From: Bradyrhizobium huanghuaihaiense
GTDB taxonomy: Bacteria; Pseudomonadota; Alphaproteobacteria; Rhizobiales; Xanthobacteraceae
NCBI RefSeq assembly: GCF_007830635.1
Contig: NZ_VLLA01000004.1
Span: forward strand, 62,001 to 126,000
Reading direction: 5' to 3'
Length of the DNA: 64,000 nt
The notes beneath the pieces were generated by a model. The model did no database searches, had not been told where the DNA came from, and saw only the letters and a program-made list of their open reading frames with translations. The position numbers and the translations under genes were made by a program. The number at the start of each line of letters is the position of its first letter. The stretch's first letter is position 1. This document shows, one piece after another, positions 8,910-17,875 of this stretch.

Positions 8910-9039
8910 CGAAGTGCCGTCGCGATTGTCATTGCCGTGGCGTTGAATGAGCGGTCTTCGCGGGAAAATAGCCCTCCGTGTGCAGTCGCAACGCCTGTCG
9001 TCGAATGCACTGGCCGTCTTCTAAATTTTTTTGGCCTCG

Positions 9040-9060
9040 CTCCCGGAAGCGGTCCGGGAG
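9040..9060 (-). terminator. Hairpin downstream of the cold-shock gene
   Basis: CTCCCGG and CCGGGAG pair around a 7-nt loop about 20 nt beyond the stop codon of the minus-strand cold-shock gene. There is no T run after it on that strand, so it is a plausible mRNA 3' structure but not a textbook terminator. Confidence 0.35.
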
Positions 9061-9080
9061 GCAGCGAAACGCTGGCGGGC

Positions 9081-9281
9081 TTATACTTTGAGGTTCTCTG
9101 CGGAGGTCTTGCCCCGGTTTGCGATCTCTTCGTATTCAACCGTCTGTCCCTCGTTCAGGGTCGACAGACCGGCCTTCTGCACTGCCGAGATATGCACGAA
9201 CACATCCTTGCCTCCCGACGCAGGCTGGATAAATCCATAACCCTTCGTCGGGTTGAACCACTTGACCGTACCTTTAGCCAT
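9081..9281 (-). CDS. Cold-shock domain protein
   Basis: 66 residues forming a single OB-fold cold-shock domain. The RNP1-like motif is 'KGYGFIQP' and the RNP2-like motif is 'DVFVHISAV'. Binds single-stranded RNA/DNA as an mRNA chaperone. The start [10 protein letters not shown] at 9281 is the family's normal N-terminus; the 18 codons in frame upstream are untranslated leader. It is monocistronic. Several paralogues are normal in rhizobia, so a specific csp name is not justified. Confidence 0.95.
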   Translation of the reverse strand: MAKGTVKWFNPTKGYGFIQPASGGKDVFVHISAVQKAGLSTLNEGQTVEYEEIANRGKTSAENLKV

Positions 9282-9489
9282 CACGACTTCTCCGCGGGTC
9301 TTCCTCCGAGATCTCGAACCGCCAGTCCCCGCCAACCGGCCGGTTCGGTCCTAACAGGATACGCGGAATGTGGCGGGCTTGGTAGCTCAAACCACATCCG
9401 CCTTTCGCCGAATTCCGCTCAACTTCGCGGCGTTTTTGCCGGTTTTGCCCGTTTCGCGGTCAATCGGCCCGCGCGCCGCGTGGCGTCCG

Positions 9490-9798
9490 TCAATAAGTCG
9501 CGGCCAGATAATCGACGATCTTGCCAACATCGGCATCGTCGATCGGTGCGCCATAGACCTTGATCATCTTGGTCACCTCGGCCTGCCAGAAGCCCTTCTT
9601 GTCCTTCATCGGCGGCTGGGTGTTGATGTAGTCGGACGAGTGGCAGGCGGTGCAATTGCCCTGCACCACCTCGAGATTGGGCCCGGGCTTGAACGCGGCG
9701 ACTTCGTCGGGGGTCTTGTAGTTGACCGGCGCTGCAAGCGCCGAACCCACCGCGGCGGCGAGGGCGAGCGAGACGGCGAGGAGAACGGTGCGCTGCAT
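9490..9798 (-). CDS. c-type cytochrome subunit of a sulfite dehydrogenase (SorB-like)
   Basis: 102 residues. Sec signal peptide in residues 1-22 (cleavage near ALAAP), then one haem-binding motif CTACH at residues 49-53 and a methionine-rich stretch ('PPMKDKKGFW') likely to supply the axial Met. It follows the molybdoenzyme gene by 14 nt, as SorB follows SorA, and would accept electrons in the periplasm. Two ATGs are possible (9804 and 9798); the GGGAG ribosome site sits 7 nt before 9798, so I prefer that one. Confidence 0.85.
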   Translation of the reverse strand: MQRTVLLAVSLALAAAVGSALAAPVNYKTPDEVAAFKPGPNLEVVQGNCTACHSSDYINTQPPMKDKKGFWQAEVTKMIKVYGAPIDDADVGKIVDYLAATY

Positions 9799-9812
9799 GA
9801 TCATTCTCCCTC

Positions 9813-11012
9813 TCAGGCCACGCTGACGCGGACGGTTTCGACGACGTTGCGCAAATAACCCGCCGGGTTCCAGCGCGGCGTATCCGGCTGGGTCTCGCCG
9901 CCATTGCCGGTGGCGCGGACCTTGAGCTCGACGGCGCCGGCCGCGAGCTTCACCGGCAGCTTCCATTCGCGGAAGGCGTATTTGCCGAGGTCCTTGCCGA
10001 GCTTCGCGCTCGCCCAGGTCTTGCCGCCGTCGGTGGAGACCTGAACATCCTTGATACCCTTGCCGCCGTCGAAGGCGATGCCGCGCAGGGTCACAGTCCC
10101 CGCCTTCAGCTTGGCGCCATCAGGCACGCTCGTGATGAAGGAGCGGATGGTGAAGCGGTTGATCGGGATCGTCGTCTTCGGCGCGGTGCCGGGCTCGATC
10201 GCATTGTTCGGCGTATCGGGAATGCGATAGGCCGACTTCATCCAGAAGCCGTCATAGACGTTGTCGATGACGGTGATCTCGTTGAGGTGTTTGACCCAGT
10301 AGGTGCCGTAATAGCCGGGCACGACCAGGCGCAGCGGAAAGCCGTTCAGGAACGGCAGATCCTCGCCGTTCATGCCATAGGCCAGCATCACCTCGCCGTC
10401 GGTGGCGTGATCGAGATCGAGCGCCTTGATGAAGTCGGGCGTCTTGTCGCTGACTGGGCCGTCCATGCCGTTGAAAGTCACCTGCTTGGCGCCGGCCTGC
10501 ACGCCCGCCATCTCCAGCACGGCCTTGAGCGGCACGCCGCGCCAGCGTGCGCAGCCCATCGCGCCATTGGCGAGCTGGCCGCCGGCGACGCGCGGCTCGA
10601 AGAAGCCGCGGCTGTTGCCGGAGCACTGGTTAACGGCGACGATCTCGGTCGCCTTCATCTTCCTGATGTCTTTCAGCGAAAGTCTCAGCGGTTTGTCGAC
10701 CTTGCCCTTGACCTCCAGCGTGAACTTGTCGGGGTCGAGATTGTAGGGCAGGTCGGAGAGGTGGTAGCGCACGAAGAAAGCGTTGTTCGGCGTCAGCGGC
10801 CCGTCGTTGAACACCGCAAATGGCGTCTCGAGCTGCGGCGGCCGGCTGGTGAGGCCGATCATCGGCCGCTTCTGCGGATATTTCACCAACGGCCGTTCGC
10901 CATTGACGAAGGGCAGGGTGACGGTGTCCAGGGCCAGCGCCTTGGTGGAATTCAGTGTGGCCGCCATGGCGGCAAGCCCCGCTCCTCTGAGCAGGTCGCG
11001 TCGATCGAACAT
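9813..11012 (-). CDS. Molybdopterin-dependent sulfite oxidase-like enzyme (SorA/SoxC family)
   Basis: 399 residues. A twin-arginine signal starts the protein ('MFDRRDLLRGAGLAAMA'), so it is exported folded with its molybdopterin. The sulfite-oxidase Mo domain follows, with the Mo-ligating cysteine C130 in 'AVNQCSGNSRGFF' and the family pattern 'PLRLVVPGYYGTYWVKHL'. A C-terminal dimerisation domain has 'GIAFDGGKGIKDVQVSTDGG'. Together with the downstream cytochrome it should oxidise sulfite to sulfate in the periplasm. SoxC-like or other substrates cannot be excluded. The start at 11012 carries the Tat motif, so it is secure. Confidence 0.9.
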   Translation of the reverse strand: MFDRRDLLRGAGLAAMAATLNSTKALALDTVTLPFVNGERPLVKYPQKRPMIGLTSRPPQLETPFAVFNDGPLTPNNAFFVRYHLSDLPYNLDPDKFTLEVKGKVDKPLRLSLKDIRKMKATEIVAVNQCSGNSRGFFEPRVAGGQLANGAMGCARWRGVPLKAVLEMAGVQAGAKQVTFNGMDGPVSDKTPDFIKALDLDHATDGEVMLAYGMNGEDLPFLNGFPLRLVVPGYYGTYWVKHLNEITVIDNVYDGFWMKSAYRIPDTPNNAIEPGTAPKTTIPINRFTIRSFITSVPDGAKLKAGTVTLRGIAFDGGKGIKDVQVSTDGGKTWASAKLGKDLGKYAFREWKLPVKLAAGAVELKVRATGNGGETQPDTPRWNPAGYLRNVVETVRVSVA

Positions 11013-11196
11013 GTGGTCTCCTCCCGGAGCTTATCGTTGGACAGCGGTCATCACCGCGATCCCGCGCTCATCTGTCGCAACGAACAGGACGAAGTCAATT
11101 CGTGCTTTCGCAGCAAGCCCATGCCGCTGCGTTGCAGCAAGCCGGTGTTACGCATGTAATGAGATGGAGGTGAGCTGTAACCGCAGTGGCGGTGCA

Positions 11197-11340
11197 CCTC
11201 TCCCGCTTGCGGGAGAGGTCGGCGCGTCCCGGGCGATGCGAAGCATCGTCCCGCGCGCCGGGTGAGGGTTTTCTCCTCTAGGGGATTGTCCCGTTATGGA
11301 GACACCCTCTCCCCAACCCTCTCCCGCGAGCGGGAGAGGG
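11197..11340. repeat. Inverted repeat family D, copy with two hairpins
   Basis: Hairpin CCTCTCCCGC/GCGGGAGAGG at 11197-11218 and a second one, CCCTCTCCCGC/GCGGGAGAGGG, at 11317-11340, with 'GGTGAGGG' between them. The pair forms a composite unit also present at 28.65 kb. It lies in the 356-base gap between the sulfite oxidase and the cyclase; the rest of that gap shows nothing I recognise. Confidence 0.8.
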
Positions 11341-11368
11341 AGCGCACACCTCGCGCGTGGTTTGCGCT

Positions 11369-13102
11369 CTAAGCCGCCACCAGCGCGCCGCGATCGACCA
11401 GCCCCGCCAGCTCCCTCGCATCCGCGACCACGCGCACGGCCATCGGCTCGTCGCGGCCGCGGATCGCGACCTCCTGCTGCGGCAGGGCGTCGTCGGCAAG
11501 GCCGGCGGTGCGGCGCACTTCCTCGGAGACGATCGCCTCGCAGGCCAGCGTCTTGGTCATGTCCTGCAGGCGTGCGGCGACGTTGACGGCGTCGCCGAGG
11601 GCGGTGAAGACGATGTGATCGCGATAGCCGATGTCGCCGATGATGACCTCGCCGCCGTGAATGCCGATGCCGAAGCGGATCGGCTCGCGCAGATCGTGGC
11701 TGAGGAGCTGATTCAACTCGTCGATATTTGCAGCGAGGCTGCTGGCAGCCTTCAGCGCCTGGCGGCAGGCCTCTTGCGGATCCGCCGACAGCCCGAACAG
11801 CGCCAGCATGCCGTCGCCGACGAACTGGTTCGGCTGCCCTCCATTCGCGATCACGGCCTGCGACACCGCGCCGAGGAAACGGTTGACGATGAAGACGGTG
11901 TCGAACGGCAGCCGCTTCTCGGCGAGCTGCGTCGAGCCGCGCATGTCCACGAATAGGCTGACGAGATAGCGCTCCTGGCCGATGCGCGCCGGCGTCGTGG
12001 CCTGCCCGTCCGCCGCCTGCGTATGCGGCGTGAAGAGCTGGAAGAAGGAGAGGTCGCATTCCGGACGCAGCTGGCACGCAAGCCGGATCGAGGGATCGGC
12101 GGTGCCGACACGGGCCAGCACGAAGGCCTCGCGCTGCGACGGCTGGGGCAGGGCACCATGGTCGCCGATGACGCGGATGCGGCAGGTCGAGCAGCGGGCG
12201 CGGCCGCCGCAGACGCTGGCATGCGGGACGTTGTGGCGCAGGCTCGCTTCCAGCACGGAGAGGCCCTTTGGCACGCGCACCGTCTTGCCGTTGCCATACG
12301 ACAGCGCGATCATGCCGCCGCGCCGCTCGCGCCAGGCCCGCGCGCCTCTTGCGAGCAGCACCACGCCGAGCAGGCCGAAATAGCCCATGACGAGGCCGCC
12401 GCTGATGCGGTCGAGCACTTTGTTTTCCGCGACCGTGCCGACCTGTTGCCTCGTATAATTCGTCTTGCGCCAGTCCGCGTCGTCGCTGTCGGCGGCAACG
12501 CTGCGCCCACCCTGGTAGATGCCGAGCAACGCCAGCGTCGGGATCAGTACGGCGGCTGCGAGCAGATAGGGCGCGGCGCGCGTGAAGAAGGACTTCATGC
12601 GCAGCCAGAAATATATGCCGACGCAGCCGTGCACCCAGGCGACCACGAGCAAAATCGTCATCTGCCAGAGCCGGGCGGGCGCCAGGACGAAGAACAGATA
12701 GAGCTCCTGCGGGTAAAGCTTCTCGTGCCCGTAGAGCGTCAGGCCGAGCCGTATCCCGATCACATGCGCCATGACGAGCAGGGGGATGCTCAGGCCCAGC
12801 GCGAGCTGAAGCGGCTCGACGGTCTTCCAGCGAAACTCGCGGCGCTGGTACAGCGCGAACACACCGAGCCCGGCGTGGATCAGCGCGGCCGCGTAGAACA
12901 CGATCGTCACGGGCAGGAACTGCCAGAACAGGACGTGGTAATAGACCCCGGCCTCCATGGCATCGACCGAGATGTTGCCGAGCGCATGGTTGAGGAAATG
13001 GCTGACCACATAAGCGAACAGGATGATGCCGCAGACGAGCCGCACCTGCCGCACGCTGGTGGCGCGGACGAGTTCGGGCATGTGGACGGGAGCGGTGGCC
13101 AT
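11369..13102 (-). CDS. Membrane-anchored class III adenylate/guanylate cyclase with [2Fe-2S] ferredoxin domain
   Basis: 577 residues in three modules. Residues 1-255 form about six transmembrane helices with many histidines (H35, H39, H76, H113, H158), reminiscent of the di-haem b anchor of succinate dehydrogenase. Residues 265-360 are a plant-type ferredoxin domain with cluster cysteines C298, C304, C307 and C343 (the canonical first cysteine is spaced unusually). Residues 378-570 are a class III cyclase with metal aspartates in 'FVDMRGS' and 'GDGMLALFG' and 'ALGDAVNVAARL'. As I recall, Sinorhizobium meliloti CyaC has the same haem-anchor design. It probably turns respiratory-chain redox state into a cAMP signal; that role is inferred. 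Confidence 0.88.
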   Translation of the reverse strand: MATAPVHMPELVRATSVRQVRLVCGIILFAYVVSHFLNHALGNISVDAMEAGVYYHVLFWQFLPVTIVFYAAALIHAGLGVFALYQRREFRWKTVEPLQLALGLSIPLLVMAHVIGIRLGLTLYGHEKLYPQELYLFFVLAPARLWQMTILLVVAWVHGCVGIYFWLRMKSFFTRAAPYLLAAAVLIPTLALLGIYQGGRSVAADSDDADWRKTNYTRQQVGTVAENKVLDRISGGLVMGYFGLLGVVLLARGARAWRERRGGMIALSYGNGKTVRVPKGLSVLEASLRHNVPHASVCGGRARCSTCRIRVIGDHGALPQPSQREAFVLARVGTADPSIRLACQLRPECDLSFFQLFTPHTQAADGQATTPARIGQERYLVSLFVDMRGSTQLAEKRLPFDTVFIVNRFLGAVSQAVIANGGQPNQFVGDGMLALFGLSADPQEACRQALKAASSLAANIDELNQLLSHDLREPIRFGIGIHGGEVIIGDIGYRDHIVFTALGDAVNVAARLQDMTKTLACEAIVSEEVRRTAGLADDALPQQEVAIRGRDEPMAVRVVADARELAGLVDRGALVAA

Positions 13103-13210
13103 GATTCGGTTGTATCAGTTCATGGAGGAGAACAGCCAGACTAGCGTTTAATTCCGGGGGTGGACAGGTTCGGGGATCACATGCCCGGGAAGGCGCCTCA
13201 CACTCCGCCG

Positions 13211-13363
13211 GCGTCCCGGACAAGCGCGCCCTAAGCGCGCGCCGATCCGGGACCCATAGCCACAGGGTCGGGTTTGGCGAGGACTCGTGGTTACCAGCTC
13301 GTGCCATAACCCCGCCCTGTGGTTTTGCGTCCCGGGTCTGCGCTTTGCTTGCCCGGGACGACA
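13211..13363. repeat. Inverted repeat family B, copy 2
   Basis: GCGTCCCGGACAAGC...GACCCATAGCCACAGG on the left and CCCTGTGGTTTTGCGTCCCGG...CCCGGGACGAC on the right. It fills most of the gap between the divergent cyclase and glycosyltransferase genes and ends three bases before the start codon at 13367, so it forms the latter's leader. Confidence 0.8.
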
Positions 13364-13366
13364 CCT

Positions 13367-15010
13367 ATGTCTGGACTCCCGACATTGACTCCCCCTCCCA
13401 GGTTGGCGAAAAGCGCGGCCGTGACGACATCCCCTGATATCACCGTGTTCCCCCGTGGCGCCGCGCGCCGGCCCCTCGTCATGGCCGCGGCGATCATCGC
13501 GGCGATGACCGTTCTCCGCATCGTCTATGCCTCCGCAATCGAGCTGCGCACGGACGAGGCCTATTACTGGACCTGGTCGAAGGAGGCCGCGCTCAGCTTC
13601 CTCGATCATCCTCCCGGCATCGCCTGGCTGATCCGTTTCGGAACCGCGATCTTCGGCGACACCACGCTCGGCGTGCGCTTCGGCGGTATCGTCGCGATGC
13701 TGGCGACGCAGCTGCTGCTCGCCGACATCGTCCGCCGCCTCACGCACGACATTCGCGCGGTCGTATTCGCTGTGCTGATGCCGGAGGCCGCGCTCTATTA
13801 CGGCCTCCTGATGGCCAAGGTCGCGCCTGATGTCGCCATGATCCCGTTCGCGGTGGCGATGATATGGTCCCTGGTGCGGCTGGCGCAGAGCGGCGACGGC
13901 CGCTGGTGGCTCGCGGCCGGACTGTTCGCTGGCCTCGCGATGCTGTCGAAGTTCACCGTGATCCTATTCGCGCCCGCGGTTGCCGCTTTTCTGCTGGTGC
14001 CGGACTGGCGCTGGCGCTGGCTGCGCAGCCGTTATCCCTATCTCGCGGTGCTGGTCGCGCTCGCGGTGTTCTCGCCGGTGCTGATCTGGAACGTGCAGCA
14101 CGACTGGGCTTCGATCCGCTTCCAGGGCGTGCGCGCCACCACCAATTACGGCATCTCGCTGCGCACGGTCGGCGACTACATCGGCCTGCAATTCGGCCTC
14201 GTCGGCTTCGTCATGCTGCCGGTGGTGCTGACGGGCCTCGTGATGACCGCGTGGCGCGGCTATCGCACGCGCGAGCCGGTCGCGATCCTGCTGTCGACCG
14301 CCGTGCTGGTGCCGTTTCTCTATTTCCTGGTGAAATCACTGACGCTCCGGGTCGGCGACACCTGGCCGATGTTCATGTGGCCGGTGGGCTTTGCGGCTGC
14401 GGCGGTGAATCTCGTCATGCTGCCGCGTGAAAAATGGTCGGCGCGGATGATCCGGTCGAGCCTGTTCTGGGTGAAGACGGCAATCGTCTCGGGCATCGCC
14501 TTCGTCGTCATCGTGTTCCTCTATTACGTCGCGGCCCCCTGGAATCTGCTCGGCAAGATCGATCCGATCGGCGCCGAGGCCGGCTACGAGCAGGTCGCGG
14601 CGCGCGCGCAGGGCGCCCTCGACGAAACAGGCGCGACCTGGATCGCGACCACGGACTATCGCACCTACGCCATGATGCGCTGGCTGTTCCGGGGCCGCGT
14701 GCCCGTCATCGAGCTCAACGAGCGCGGCCGTTTCCAGGATTTTGCCGATCCCGGCATGGACAAGATCAGGGGACATGCGGGCATCTATGTCGGCCGTGTG
14801 CCGGACAACCGTTCGGCGCAGTGGGAGAATATCCCGGCGAAACGCGAGCCGCTCGGCGAAGTCGAGCGCCGCTGGCGCGGCGTTCTGACGGATACCTACG
14901 TGATTGAAAAGCTCTCCGGCTGGACCCCGGAGCTGTCGCCGCCGAAGGACTCGCCGCTGTTTCAGTGGCGCGTGCTGGCAGGGGAATTCGAAAAGCGGGA
15001 GCGCGGATAG
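13367..15010 (+). CDS. Glycosyltransferase family 39-like integral membrane protein (ArnT/PMT type)
   Basis: 547 residues with about ten predicted membrane helices. The first luminal loop contains 'IELRTDEAYYWTW' with the acidic residue pair typical of GT-C lipid-phosphate-sugar transferases, followed by 'LDHPPGIAWLI'. The hydrophilic C-terminal domain (about residues 400-547) should be periplasmic. Members transfer a sugar from a polyprenyl-phosphate donor to lipid A, glycan or protein; the acceptor is unknown. The start at 13367 (MSGLPTLTPP) sits right after a repeat; a later start near MAAAIIAAMT (about 13481) is possible. Confidence 0.85.
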   Translation: MSGLPTLTPPPRLAKSAAVTTSPDITVFPRGAARRPLVMAAAIIAAMTVLRIVYASAIELRTDEAYYWTWSKEAALSFLDHPPGIAWLIRFGTAIFGDTTLGVRFGGIVAMLATQLLLADIVRRLTHDIRAVVFAVLMPEAALYYGLLMAKVAPDVAMIPFAVAMIWSLVRLAQSGDGRWWLAAGLFAGLAMLSKFTVILFAPAVAAFLLVPDWRWRWLRSRYPYLAVLVALAVFSPVLIWNVQHDWASIRFQGVRATTNYGISLRTVGDYIGLQFGLVGFVMLPVVLTGLVMTAWRGYRTREPVAILLSTAVLVPFLYFLVKSLTLRVGDTWPMFMWPVGFAAAAVNLVMLPREKWSARMIRSSLFWVKTAIVSGIAFVVIVFLYYVAAPWNLLGKIDPIGAEAGYEQVAARAQGALDETGATWIATTDYRTYAMMRWLFRGRVPVIELNERGRFQDFADPGMDKIRGHAGIYVGRVPDNRSAQWENIPAKREPLGEVERRWRGVLTDTYVIEKLSGWTPELSPPKDSPLFQWRVLAGEFEKRERG

Positions 15011-15022
15011 AGCGCCTTCTCT

Positions 15023-15184
15023 TACCCTCCCCTGGAGGGGGAGGGTCGATCGCGCGTAGCGCGAGCGGGGTGGGGTGATCTCTCCTCGCGGGCAGTGTGC
15101 AGGACGGAGAGACTGCCACCCCACCCCGCTACGCATTGCGCTGCGCTTCATGCGTAGCGACCCTCCCCCTCCAGGGGAGGGTAA
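15023..15184. repeat. Long composite inverted repeat
   Basis: TACCCTCCCCTGGAGGGGGA at the left is mirrored at the right edge, and inner arms containing CGCGTAGCG and CCACCCCGC pair as well. It occupies the whole gap between two converging genes (stops at 15010 and 15196) and could serve both as a 3' hairpin. Confidence 0.8.
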
Positions 15185-15195
15185 GAAAGTCGCCG

Positions 15196-16224
15196 CTACT
15201 CCTCATCCTCCTTCTTCCGCAAAAGATCCGTCGCGAGGTCCGACAGCTTCGGCGGCGGCAGCGCCGCGAACGGCAGCGGCCGCGTCACGTCGATCGCGGC
15301 GAGGCCCAGTCGCGCCGTCAGCAGCCCGTTCAGCACGCCTTCGCCCAGCCGCTGCGACAGCTTTGCTGCGATGCCGTGGCCGAGCATCTGCTGCACCAGG
15401 CTGTCGCTCGCGGCCATGCCGCCGGTGATGGCAAGATGGGCAATGACGTGGCGGAGCAGGCGGATCATGCCGAGTGCGCCGGGACGTCCGCCATAGAGAT
15501 AGGCAAGCTGGCGGATCAGCCGCAGCGCGGCGACGAACACGAACAGCACGTCGATCGCGGCGCGGGGCGAGACCGCGGTGACGATCGAGACCTTTTGCGC
15601 CGCTGACGACACCAGCCGCCGCGCCTCGATATCCAGCGGTGACATCAGTTCGCGCTCGGCGAGGCGGATCATGTCGGCGCCGTCGATGATCTCGCCGGTG
15701 TGGCTCTCCAGCGTGGCGCGGGCGCGGGCGAGCTGCGGGTTCTGGTGCGCGATCTTGAGCAGGTCCTGCACGATGACGCGGCTCTCCTTGCGGTCGTCGC
15801 TGGCAAGGACCGCGGCTGCGCGCGCATGCAGCTTCTCGATGGTCGCAAGCCGCGCCAGCCCGAAGGCCTCGCGTCCGATCACGACAGCAAGCGCGAGCGC
15901 GGTGACGAAGGCGAACGCAACGCCAATGATGCCGAGCGTTTCGCTGCGCGCAAACAGGTCCTCGATCAGATGGACGACGCCGAGCCCGGTGCCGAGCAGC
16001 GTCAATCCCGCGAGCCCCGACCAGAACACCGTGCCCCAAGGGAAACCGCGCCGTGCCGGCAGCGCGGCTTGCACCGGCACCGGCAGCGCCATTGGATCGG
16101 GCTCCGGCGTGATCTGGATGGTGGCGCGGCTGAGCCGGCTGGTCTCGTCGGCTTCGGTGACGACGACGCCGGGATCGTCGAGCCGGAATGTCGCCGGCCG
16201 CCGTGGCTTCGATCGGTCGTTCAT
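15196..16224 (-). CDS. ycjF: YcjF/TIGR01620 family membrane protein (UPF0283)
   Basis: 342 residues. The N-terminus is cytoplasmic; two transmembrane helices at about residues 75-130 ('GTVFWSGLAGLTLLGTGLG', 'TLGIIGVAFAFVTALAL') are followed by a long helical C-terminal domain ending in an acidic tail. Its start overlaps the stop of the preceding gene by 4 nt, so the pair is translationally coupled, the same ycjX-ycjF order known in enterobacteria. The family has no firmly established function; in E. coli the pair is associated with envelope stress operons. Confidence 0.9.
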   Translation of the reverse strand: MNDRSKPRRPATFRLDDPGVVVTEADETSRLSRATIQITPEPDPMALPVPVQAALPARRGFPWGTVFWSGLAGLTLLGTGLGVVHLIEDLFARSETLGIIGVAFAFVTALALAVVIGREAFGLARLATIEKLHARAAAVLASDDRKESRVIVQDLLKIAHQNPQLARARATLESHTGEIIDGADMIRLAERELMSPLDIEARRLVSSAAQKVSIVTAVSPRAAIDVLFVFVAALRLIRQLAYLYGGRPGALGMIRLLRHVIAHLAITGGMAASDSLVQQMLGHGIAAKLSQRLGEGVLNGLLTARLGLAAIDVTRPLPFAALPPPKLSDLATDLLRKKEDEE

Positions 16225-17690
16225 GCGAGCTTGTCTCCGATCAGGAACTGCAAGGCACGGTCGAGGCGGATATGTGGCAGCGTAGGCTCGTCAGCACCCT
16301 CGCGTTCGAGCTTGGGCGGGCGGAAGCGCAGGAAGCGAAAGTCGCTCTTTTCGGCGGCATGTGTCGACAACCCTTGGAACGCGTCCCTGCCATTGAACAG
16401 CGGCTCGGGATCCAGCGGCAAATCGCCCGGAAAGGTCGCGACCTCCGTGTTGCCGTCGAAGAACTCGCCGCCGGCGCTTTCGCCCGCGGCGGGCGTTCCC
16501 AGGATCGACGGCAATTTGTCGCGGCCATGCGCGACTTGAGCTTCTCTTGTGGCGCGGACGGCGGCGAGCGCGACGACGTCGATCGCCGCGCCGGTATCTT
16601 CCGCACGCGCAACGGCACGCGAGACGGCGCGGCGGAGCACGGCCTCGAGCCGGTCGTGGCTGGAATGGTGCAGATGATCCGCCTTGGTCGCGGCGAACAG
16701 GATGCGGTCGATGCGCGGCCGGAACAGGCTGGAGAGGATCGTGCTGCGGCCGATGTTGAAGCAGTCGAGAATGCCGGCCAGTGCCGCTTCGAGATCGTGC
16801 AGCGCCTCGGGGCCGGAGTTGAACGCGGCGAGCGCGTCGGCCAGCACGATCTGACGATCGAGCCGCGCGAAATGATCCCGGAAGAACGGCCGCACCACGA
16901 CGTCCTTGTAGGCCTCGAAGCGCCGCACCATCATCGCCCATAGCGATCCCTCGGGTGCCTGTCCGCCTGCGGGCACGTCGAGCGGCGCAAAGGTCAGCGC
17001 CGGCGAGCCTGCAAGATTGCCCGGCATCAGGAAACGGCCGGGCGGCAGCAGGCTCATTGCAAAGCGCTCGTCGCGGCAGGCGCGCAGATAATCCGTGAAG
17101 AGTTTTGCGGCCGTGAGCGTCGCCTGCTCATCCTCGCGCGCCCCGGGTTTGAGCGTTGCGAGATGCGCGTGCCATTCGGTCGCAAGATGCGCGCGCGGCG
17201 CCTCGCGCGACAGCGCCAGGCTCTCCGCGGACCATTGCTCGTAGCTCTTCTGCAGCAGCGGCAGGTCGAGCAGCCATTCGCCAGGATAATCGACGATGTC
17301 GAGCGTCAGCGTGCGGTCGGCGCCGTTCGGGCGCTGGTAGTCGATGACGAGGCGGAGCTCGCTGATGTCGACGGTGGAGTTCGGCCAGCGCCGTTCCTCG
17401 ACCAGCGCGCGAAGATGGTTCTCATAGGCAAACCGCGGCACGGCATCATCAGGCTGCGGCGCCAGATGCGCCCGCGCGATCCGGCCCGAGGCGTAGGCCT
17501 CGAACACCGGAAACCGGCCGCCACGCGTCAGCCCATGGATCAGCGCGGTGATGAATACGGTCTTACCGGCGCGCGACAGGCCGGTGACACCAAGCCGCAC
17601 GGTCGGGTTGAAGAAATGCTCGCCATAGTCGATCAGCGCCCGGGCCGACAGCCGCGCCTCCTCGACCATATCCTGGAAACTGAATGCCAT
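16221..17690 (-). CDS. ycjX: YcjX family P-loop GTPase-like protein (DUF463)
   Basis: 489 residues. Walker A 'GLSRAGKT' lies at residues 37-44, and 'TLDIVDYPGEWLLDLPLL' corresponds to the switch/G3 region. The 'FAATKADHLHHSSHDRLEAVL' segment contains a TKAD motif, the guanine-specificity element of translation-factor-type GTPases. Length fits the family (about 470-490). It is first in a two-gene operon with ycjF, overlapping it by 4 nt. Cytoplasmic or membrane-associated through the partner; role unknown. Confidence 0.92.
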   Translation of the reverse strand: MAFSFQDMVEEARLSARALIDYGEHFFNPTVRLGVTGLSRAGKTVFITALIHGLTRGGRFPVFEAYASGRIARAHLAPQPDDAVPRFAYENHLRALVEERRWPNSTVDISELRLVIDYQRPNGADRTLTLDIVDYPGEWLLDLPLLQKSYEQWSAESLALSREAPRAHLATEWHAHLATLKPGAREDEQATLTAAKLFTDYLRACRDERFAMSLLPPGRFLMPGNLAGSPALTFAPLDVPAGGQAPEGSLWAMMVRRFEAYKDVVVRPFFRDHFARLDRQIVLADALAAFNSGPEALHDLEAALAGILDCFNIGRSTILSSLFRPRIDRILFAATKADHLHHSSHDRLEAVLRRAVSRAVARAEDTGAAIDVVALAAVRATREAQVAHGRDKLPSILGTPAAGESAGGEFFDGNTEVATFPGDLPLDPEPLFNGRDAFQGLSTHAAEKSDFRFLRFRPPKLEREGADEPTLPHIRLDRALQFLIGDKLA

Positions 17691-17875
17691 ATGAACGTGA
17701 GGGGGCTCGGGCGAGGGGTACGCAAAACGGACTAATCACAAAAGTGGCAACTGACTGAAGAAAATCAAGCTTTCATACTTCCACCGCCTTTGTCGGCAAA
17801 TCAGCCGTTTGAACGACGCGCCGGACCCGAAACACCCATAGAAGAGGGCATTGCCTTAAGCCTTTGCGGATTGCC

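Noticed and set aside
11148..13364. 738-codon minus-strand frame overlapping the cyclase gene
   Set aside because: Arg/Ala/His-rich shift-frame product running through intergenic repeats; the cyclase frame contains all expected motifs.
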